64,000 nt of DNA from Eurosta solidaginis (lineage: Eukaryota > Arthropoda > Insecta > Diptera > Tephritidae): assembly GCF_040869045.1 (NCBI RefSeq), contig NC_090319.1:179588645-179652644 (forward strand), given 5' to 3'. The position numbers were made by a program, and so were the translations under genes. Below are positions 57,401-64,000 of this stretch, piece after piece (within the stretch, counting starts at the first letter, position 1; each line of letters starts with the position of its first letter). The notes beneath the pieces are model-generated. The model searched no databases, was not told where the DNA came from, and worked only from the letters and a program-made list of their open reading frames with translations.

Positions 57401-59890
57401 CAAATTCTAGAGTCACCCCTGGTCCACCTTTATGGCGATATCTCGAAATAAGGCCCACGCCCTTTTAAAATACTCATTAACACCTTTCATTTGATACCCA
57501 TATCGTACACACAAATTCTAAAGTCGCCCCTGTTCCACCTTTATGGTGATATCTCGAAAAGGCGTCCACCTCTAGAACTAAGGCCCACGCCCTTTTAAAA
57601 TACTCATTAACACCTTTCATTTGATACCCATATCTTACAAACAAATTCTAGAGTCACCCCTGGTCCACCTTTATGGCGATATCTCAAAAAGGCGTCCACC
57701 TATAGGACTAGGGCCCACTCCCTTTTAAAATACTTATTAACACTTTTCATTTGATACCCATATCGTACAAACAAATTCTAGAGTCAGCCCTGGTCCACCT
57801 TTATGGCGATATCTCGAAGTAAGGCCCACGCCCTTTTAAAATACTCATTAACACCTTTCACTTGATACCAATATCGTACAAACAAATTCTAGAGTCGGCC
57901 CTGGTCCACCTTTATGGCGATATCTCGAAAAGGCGTCCACATATAGAACTAAGGCCCACGCCCTTTTAAAATACCCATTAACAAATTTCATTTGATACCC
58001 ATATCGTACAAACAAATTCCAGAGTAACCCCTGGTCCACCTTTATGGCGATATCTCGAAAAGGGTCTACCTATAGAACTAAAGCCCACTCCCTTTTAAAA
58101 TACTCATTAACGCTTTTCATTTGATACCCATATCGTACAAACAAATTCTAGAGTCACCCCTGATCCACCTTTATGGCGATATCTCGAAAAGGTGTCCACC
58201 TATAGAGCTAAGGCGCACGCCCTTATTAAATACTCATTAACATCTTTCATTTGATACCCATATCGCACAAGCAAATTCTAGAGTCATCCCTGCTCCACCT
58301 TTATGGCGATATCTCGAAAAGGCGTCCACATATAGAACTAAGGCCCACTCCGTTTTAAAATACTCATTAACACCTTTCATTTGATACCCATATCGTACAA
58401 ACAAATTCTAAAGTCGCCCCTGGTCCACCTTTATGGTGATATCTCGAAAACGCGTCTGCCTCTAGAACTAAGGCCCATTCCGTTTTAAAATAATCATTAA
58501 CACCTTTCATTTGATACCCATATCTTACAAACAAAATCTAGAGTCACCCCTGGTCCACCTTTATGCCGATATCTCGAAAAGGCGTCCACCTATAGAACTA
58601 GGGCCCACTCCCTTTTAAAATACTTATTAACACTTTTCATTTGATACCCATATCGTACAAAAAAATTCTAGAGTCACCCCTAGTCCACCTTTATGGCGAT
58701 ATCTCGAACTAAGGCCCACGCACTTTTAAAATACTCATTAACACCTTTCATTTGACACCCATATCGTACAAACAAATTCTAGAGTCGCCCCTGGTCCACC
58801 TTTATGGCGATATCTCGAAAAGGCGTCCACATATAGAACTAAGGCCCATTCCGTTTTAAAATACTCATTAACACTTTTCATTTGATACCCATATCGTACA
58901 AACAAATTCTAGAGTCACCCCTGGTCCACCTTTATAGCGATATCTCGAAAAGGCGTCCACCTATAGAACTAAGGCCCACTTCCTTTTAAAATACTCATTA
59001 ACGCTTTTCATTTGATACCCATATCGTACAAGCAAATTCTAGAGTCACCCCGGGTCCACCTTTATGGCGATATCTCGAAAAGGCGTCCACCTATAGAACT
59101 AAGACCCACGCCCTTTTTAAATACTCATTAACATCTTTCATTTGATACCCATATCGCACAAGCAAATTCTAGAGTCACCCCTGCTCCACCTTTATGGCGA
59201 TATCTCGAAAAGGCGTCCACCTATAGAACTAAGGCGCACGCCCTTTTTAAATACTCATTAACATCTTTCATTTGATACCCATATCGCACAAGCAAATTCT
59301 AGAGTCATCCCTGCTCCACCTTTATGGCGATATCTCGAAAAGGCGTCCACATATAGAACTAAGGCCCACTCCGTTTTAAAATACTCATTAGCACCTTTCA
59401 TTTGATACCCATATCATACAAACAAATTCTAGAGTCTCCCCCGGCCCACCTTTATGGCGATATCACGAAAAGGCGACCACCTATAGAGCTAAGGCCTACT
59501 CCCTTTTAAAATACTCATTAACACTTTTCATTTGATACCCATATCGTACAAACAAATTATAGAGTCACCCCTGGTCCACCTTTATGGCGATATCTCGAAA
59601 AGGCGTCCACCTATAGAACTAAGGCCCACGCCCTTTTAAAATACTCATTAACATCTTTCATTTGATACCCATATCGTACAAGCAAATTCTAGAGTCACCC
59701 CTGCTCCACCTTTATGGCGATATCTCGAAAAGGCGTCCACCTATAGAACTAAGCCCACGCCCTTTTAAAATACTCATTATCACCTTTCATTTGATACCCA
59801 TATCGTACAAACAAATTCTAGAGTTAGCCCTGGCCCACATTTATGGCGATATCCCTAATTGGCGTCCACCCATAGAACTATGGCCTACTC
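48450..59890 (+). repeat. Satellite array in copy 3 (~90 monomers)
   Basis: The long monomer is about 130 bp (boxes CACCTTTATGGCGATATCTC, CACCTATAGAACTAAGGCCC, TTTTAAAATACTCATTAA, TTTCATTTGATACCCATATC, ACAAATTCTAGAGTCACCCC). A short class of about 105-110 bp lacks the GGCGTCCACCTATAG segment, reading ATATCTCGAA(C/A)TAAGGCCCACGCCC (for example 50151, 50905, 52765, 57817). Two variants alternate at CCCACTCCC versus CCCACGCCC. The array is continuous except for local indels near 56620. Confidence 0.95.
49931..52370 (+). repeat. ~1.1-kb segmental duplication within the giant array
   Basis: 49931-50400 recurs at 51061-51530 (offset 1130). 50400-51000 recurs at 51770-52370 (offset 1370). A 240-bp pair of monomers (51541-51780) is present only in the second copy. 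Marker variants such as TACAAACTCATTCTAGAG, AATTCTAGAGCCATTCCTGG and ATGGCACAAGCAAATTC occur in both. Confidence 0.9.
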
Positions 59891-60193
59891 CCGACTCCCG
59901 TTACCCTAGGTTCATTTTCCTACATGGTGATTTTCCTTTATTTTGTCTCCATAGTTCTCAGTTGAGTATGTAATGTTCGGTCACACCCGAACTTAGCCTT
60001 CCTTACTTTTTTTTATTTAACTTTGTGTTTAAGTTACTTTGAACTTTGTAATTTTAATATGTTTTATCAGTATTTTAATTTTCAATATTGATTTATTAAT
60101 TTCCAAATATTTTCAATTATTATTAAACTTTATTCATTAAAATATAATATTTTCTTTTAAATAATTTTTATGTGGATATTAATATTAATAATA

Positions 60194-60300
60194 AACAAGT
60201 AAGGGAGTCTATGGGCGATTGAAACCGAACATTACATACCCAGCTGTATAATTCAAATGCTGTTGTTGTTGGTTTTGTGTGGTTAATAGTGTTACAAGGC
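60194..60300 (+). repeat. Diverged head of a related repeat element
   Basis: AACAAGTAAGGGAGTCTATG, then GAAACCGAACATTACATACC (60218-60240), is similar to the head AACAAGTAAGGAAGG..GTAACCGAACATTACATACTC at 26501 and lies in the opposite orientation to copy 3. No satellite follows. Confidence 0.55.
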
Positions 60301-60466
60301 GCTTGCAATTGGCGCTTAATTTCGAATAGAATAGAGGATACCTTCACAAAAAATAATATAAAATTATAAAAAAATTATTTAACGGCAATGAAGGCAGTTT
60401 ACTAAAAAAATTTAAAATGAAAAAAAAATTGTTTTTGTTTTTATCGGCCTATTGATAAATCATTCA

Positions 60467-61200
60467 GATGGCGCAACACTGAATAAATATAGCTGGTAAA
60501 AAGGAATAGAAGTAGCAAATTTGCCAGTCAAACAAACCACCGCTGTATAGCTAAATGGTTAGCGCAGCATGCCTAAAGCGTACTGATGATGAAGGCTTAG
60601 CACCCTTCGAAATGGATCTATCTGCGCAGCTATGGCAGGTTGTCTGAAAAATTTTCTACTTACTATTCCAAAAACAAAATACAATTTTTCAAATTTAGAA
60701 AAATTAAAGAATAACAATAATTATCATTAGAAAAAAATTATTGTTCTGGCCTTGAGCTCGATTCGAACCTTGAATGATTTATCAATAGGCCGATAAAAAC
60801 AAAAACAATTGTTAATAAACCATGAGCACTTGGGAATGTCAAACAAAGTAATTGACAATAAACAAAAATCCAGCATTATCAGTGATTTGCACCAGATGGT
60901 GCAACACTGAAAAATATAGTTGGTAAAAAGGAATAGAAGTAGCAAATTTGCCAGTCAAACAAACCACCGCTGTATAGCTAAATGGTTAGCGCAGCATGCC
61001 TAAAGCGTACTGATGATGAAGGCTTAGCACCCTTCGAAATGGATCTATCTGCGCAGCTATGGCAGGTTGTCTGAAAAATTTTCTACTTACTGTTCCAAAA
61101 ACAAAATACAATTTTTCAAATTTAGAAAAATTAAAAAATAACAATAATTATCATTAGAAAAAAATTATTGTTCTGGCCTTGAGCTCGATTCGAAACTTGA
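60467..61200 (+). mobile_element. Tandemly duplicated tRNA-like SINE (two copies, offset 427 bp)
   Basis: 60467-60772 and 60896-61200 are near identical. Each has TAGCTAAATGGTTAGCGC (60548-60565; 60975-60992), close to a Pol III A box, and about 55 bp later CCCTTCGAAAT (60603-60613; 61030-61040), close to a B box. A T-rich body and the AACAATAATT/AATTATTGTT hairpin (about 60711-60743) follow, then GAGCTCGATTCGAACC, which is a B-box word on the minus strand. The 3' part also occurs at 4731-4815. The tRNA of origin is not determined. Confidence 0.55.
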
Positions 61201-63633
61201 ATGAAAGAAAAAATAATTAAATGAAGTGAATAAACAATATAAAAACGCAATAAGTGCACTTAGATTTTTTTCCGGGTTTCAATGTTATCATTGTAGAAAT
61301 ATGAAGATTTTTCTGTTCGGATATTTAATGTTGGTATTCCCACTGGGGTCTCTATGTACGTAATTAATTTATATTAAATTTGTAAACACTTAATTTCATG
61401 AATATATATGACCATATCTGCCATAAAATATCGTCTGTGAACGATATAATACTAAGATATAACAAAACGGAATAAATTAGAAAGAAAAGGAAAACAAACA
61501 AAAACATTGATATTATTCACGCAAACATATTTACTAAAATAAAATTAATTTCATAACTTTAAGCGACATAAACAAATTAGAGTTATGGGATCTAAGCATC
61601 ATATAATCCAGCAAAGTTAAACTAATAATAAATACTAGTATCGCCTGTGGCCGAAATTCTACCAACTTGTATTATTTTCAACTCAGTCTATGCATCCAGT
61701 GTTGGAAATATAGCAAACTGGTCTAACTTACTTAAATTTTTTCATTAAAATTTTGAATTTGATCTAAGGCGTTGTACTTTTTGATTGTATTTTCTTAAAT
61801 TATCTACAAACTTTTCAAATGTAATTATAATGTTTTGGTATGGAGCTCCTTAAACAAGAATATAAAAAATATGTAAAATCGAATGAAATTGACATGGAAT
61901 TATGGTGAAATTACTTAAAATTTAATTGAGAAATTGCTTTTTCCACACCACACGGAAGTTCCCCGTTGGCGCGCTACCGAAGTTAGTTATGGGTACTCGG
62001 TTCTCCAGTAGGTCTATATCACCCATATACATATATCGCCCATTTACTTCAATAGTGTCATAATTCAAAAAACATGAACTTTTAGTTAAAAACGAAGAAA
62101 TTTTCTAAAGGAATTTAGCCTATTTCACGCTACCCGTTAGATATGCAATTGACGCTTTACCGAGTTTAATTTTGTATAAATACATATGTAATATGTAAGT
62201 CTGACACAAAACGAAAATTTCGAATAGAACATAATAAATAGAAATAAAAATATTAAAAAATTATGTAATGAGAAAGAAGTAGAGTTTACTAAAAAAAATT
62301 TAAATGAAAGAAAAAAGTACTTAAAGTGCGAAAAAATTAAGCGAAGTGAATAAACAGTTCCATATAAAAACGCAATAAGTGCACTTAGACCTTTTTCCGG
62401 GTTTTAATGTTATGATTGTGGAAATATGAAGATTCTAATGTTCGGATATTTAATGTTGGGATTCCCATTGAGATCTATGTACGTAATTAATTTGTATTAA
62501 ATTTGTAAACACTCCATTTCATGAATATATATGACCATATCTACCATAAAATATCGTCTGTGAACGATATAATACTAAGATATAACGAAGCAGAATAATT
62601 AGAAAGAAAAGAAAAAGAAACAAAAACATTGATATTATTCACGCAAACATATTTACTAAAATAACATTAAATTCATAACTTTATGCGACATAAACAAATT
62701 AGAGTTATGGGATCTAAGCATCCGGTTAATGGGCATATAATCCAGCAAGGTTGGCCTAATAATAAATATAGTAGGTAATAAAGACCTATGATAGCGGCCG
62801 TATTGCCGGTTGCCTATATCGAGCATATCAGAAACAAATATACAAATTAGCTTTGTTTACAAATCGCTTAGTTGAGATTTTCAATTGTTCATTTAACTTA
62901 AGCTGTTATGCCGCTATTTTTCATCCAGCTTATTTTTTTCAAATAGGTCATTTTTCCAAAACAAAATATACTACAGAGTTAGACAGCCTTAAAAATCAGA
63001 ATTTAGCGTATATTACTAGAATTTACAAAAACTTTTTCTATTAATAATAAACAAATAGAGTAATATTTGTTAACAAAAATAGGCCTATGGACTGCGACTG
63101 ATCCATACGAATCGATTCATATAACTTTTATATGATTTTACGTATGCTAACTATGCGAAATAGCCTGTCAATTGATTGTATGGAAATTTTGTTAGCGTAT
63201 TAATATACATATAGATAGCAGAGTAATATACGGCCTATGCAATATTTCGACCTAAAATCGAAAACGATTTTGGGTTGTTTATTTCGTTTAATCCACAACG
63301 TGAAATTTTCCGATGATATCAAGTTGCATTTAAATAATAATAAACTAAGTTGAAATAAAAGATAATATAATCAAATAAAATAAGAAATATCAAAATAAAT
63401 TAGCATAAAAGACAATATACAAATTTTAATGTAATATCTTTCTAGCAAATTTATTTAATTTTTGTGCTATATCTAAAGGAGCATAAAATCTGGAAATGTA
63501 AAAAACATTTTAGGTCAAATTTGCAATTAATTGTTATAAATAAATAAATTTAGTAAGTTTGAACAAAAGTTCACTAATTATTTGTGATTTCATGTTTTTT
63601 TGAAAGCACCTAAAATAAAAAACAAAGAATATT
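61200..63633 (-). repeat. Dispersed AT-rich block, uninterrupted inverted copy
   Basis: Matches, in reverse, 30229-30420 (61630-61760), 25971-26500 (61820-62395), 20580-20935 (62400-62800), 19590-19790 (63000-63190) and 20130-20580 (63230-63633). A second copy of the 62395-62790 part lies at 61270-61640 in the same orientation. It lacks both the LINE and the satellite element, so it serves as their empty-site reference. The ORF at 62853-63044 is not convincing as a gene. Confidence 0.8.
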
Positions 63634-64000
63634 GTAACGAATTTACTTGCAAATCCTCTTATTTGCCCTTCTGCTAAGTTCGAATCACTAAACTGTTGAA
63701 TAAATAACTCCAATATTGAATAATGGAAAAATGGCCTTTATTAAAGTACTTCACAATAACACGTATACTTTGCAACGAATAGCTTGCTTAATAACCAAAC
63801 TTATAGCTTAAATGAAACTGACTTTCAAAATAATACTGCTATTGCCGCTAGATATCGTCTTAATCGAAACTGCTTGACAACTCAAATCAAACTGAATTCC
63901 AGCGCCTCTACATCTGCGGCCTTTTATACTCTCTGGTTTCCTCGTTCGCATCTTCTAGAATCTACTAGCATTGTCCATGAGCTCTCAAACTTTTCAGCTG
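63634..64000 (-). mobile_element. Gypsy-type LTR, partial (cut by window end)
   Basis: On the minus strand this reads TATAAAAGGCCGCAG (about 63915-63929), AATAAAGG (63736-63743) and ends in AAATTCGTTACA at 63634, giving promoter, polyadenylation signal and a terminal CA as in Gypsy-class LTRs. The internal part of the element is not in the window; the flank at 63633 is the dispersed AT-rich block, so this is a 3' LTR or a solo LTR. Confidence 0.6.

Larger units (their letters stand above)
47128..60008 (+). mobile_element. Composite satellite-bearing repeat element, copy 3 (giant array)
   Basis: Tail first: 47136-48450 is the reverse complement of 28921-30215 (start ATTTGAGCAGAGCTCACAGAG, GGGCGTGG boxes, CCGTCCGTCCGTCTGTCCGT). 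The satellite array follows, and then the head end GTTCGGTCACACCCGAACTTAGCC and TTCCTTACTT at 60008. The array is about five times longer than in copy 2. Flanks: AT-rich sequence after the Gypsy protease scrap on the left, and AT-rich DNA with another head motif on the right. Confidence 0.85.

Noticed and set aside
48450..59890. CRISPR-like array
   Set aside because: Monomers are contiguous with no unique spacers, and the genome is eukaryotic.
48450..59890. Centromeric satellite
   Set aside because: The array is bounded by the head and tail of a dispersed element also present twice more in the window; nothing indicates a centromere.
26896..59973. Repeated ORFs of 60-103 codons inside the satellite arrays (SYKQILESPLVHLYGDI type)
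   Set aside because: They recur because the monomer recurs; the ~130-bp period is not a multiple of three, so each ends after about two monomers, and there is no codon-level conservation.
60548..60613. Functional tRNA gene
   Set aside because: A- and B-box-like words are present but no acceptor or anticodon stems fold, and the unit is repeated with a SINE-like body.
62853..63044. 63-codon ORF in the AT-rich block
   Set aside because: The equivalent region of the inverted copy at 19.7 kb does not keep the frame, so it is not a conserved gene.

Overview
The window is from an AT-rich eukaryotic genome, almost certainly a higher (brachyceran) fly and possibly a tephritid. The signs are spliced exons with GT-AG borders, degraded Penelope, BEL/Pao, Gypsy, Jockey/CR1-like and LOA-like retroelements, tRNA-like SINEs, and a repeat with the head motif AAGTAAGGAAGG that I associate from memory with fly genomes. 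The organism call is inference. I see no intact conserved host gene; nearly all coding sequence is retroelement or decaying gene sequence.

Layout. 1-1496: end of a composite repeat element with a ~130-bp internal satellite (copy 1). 1497-4640: broken Penelope-like element. 4925-5560: remnant of a SMYD (MYND+SET) gene. 6043-7972: exons of an uncharacterised insect gene with a SAM-like segment. They run into a 0.6-kb-arm inverted repeat (7899-9149). 9155-13265: 5'-truncated BEL/Pao element. 13266-19590: AT-rich DNA with a minisatellite, MITEs, a BEL gag scrap, a hairpin-rich retroelement terminal module and two transposase-like pseudogenes. 19590-20935, 25971-26500 and 30229-30430: pieces of an AT-rich dispersed block that recurs inverted at 61200-63640. 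That block is split by a full-length 5-kb LINE (20936-25970) and by copy 2 of the satellite element (26501-30228).

31020-36000: BEL/Pao protease fragment, second terminal module, and the 5' half of a LOA-like LINE. 36980-41270 (minus strand): two related signal-peptide proteins in tandem, then an RNase H-fold-like gene and small ORFs inside segmental tandem duplications. 41323-44330: LOA-like 3' end followed by a truncated Jockey-like LINE. 45789-47070: Gypsy gag-protease fragment. 47128-60008: copy 3 of the satellite element, with an array of about 11.4 kb. 60194-61200: a related head motif and a duplicated tRNA-like SINE. 63634-64000: part of a Gypsy-type LTR on the minus strand.

The most unusual items are: five consecutive hairpins with compensatory stem changes in the LINE 3' UTR; the retroelement terminal module whose hairpins keep pairing although their sequences differ; the satellite element in three copies with very different arrays and a recognisable empty site; and the pair of paralogous secreted-protein pseudogenes at 37-38.5 kb. 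I had no database or folding program; family names rest on motifs I could read.
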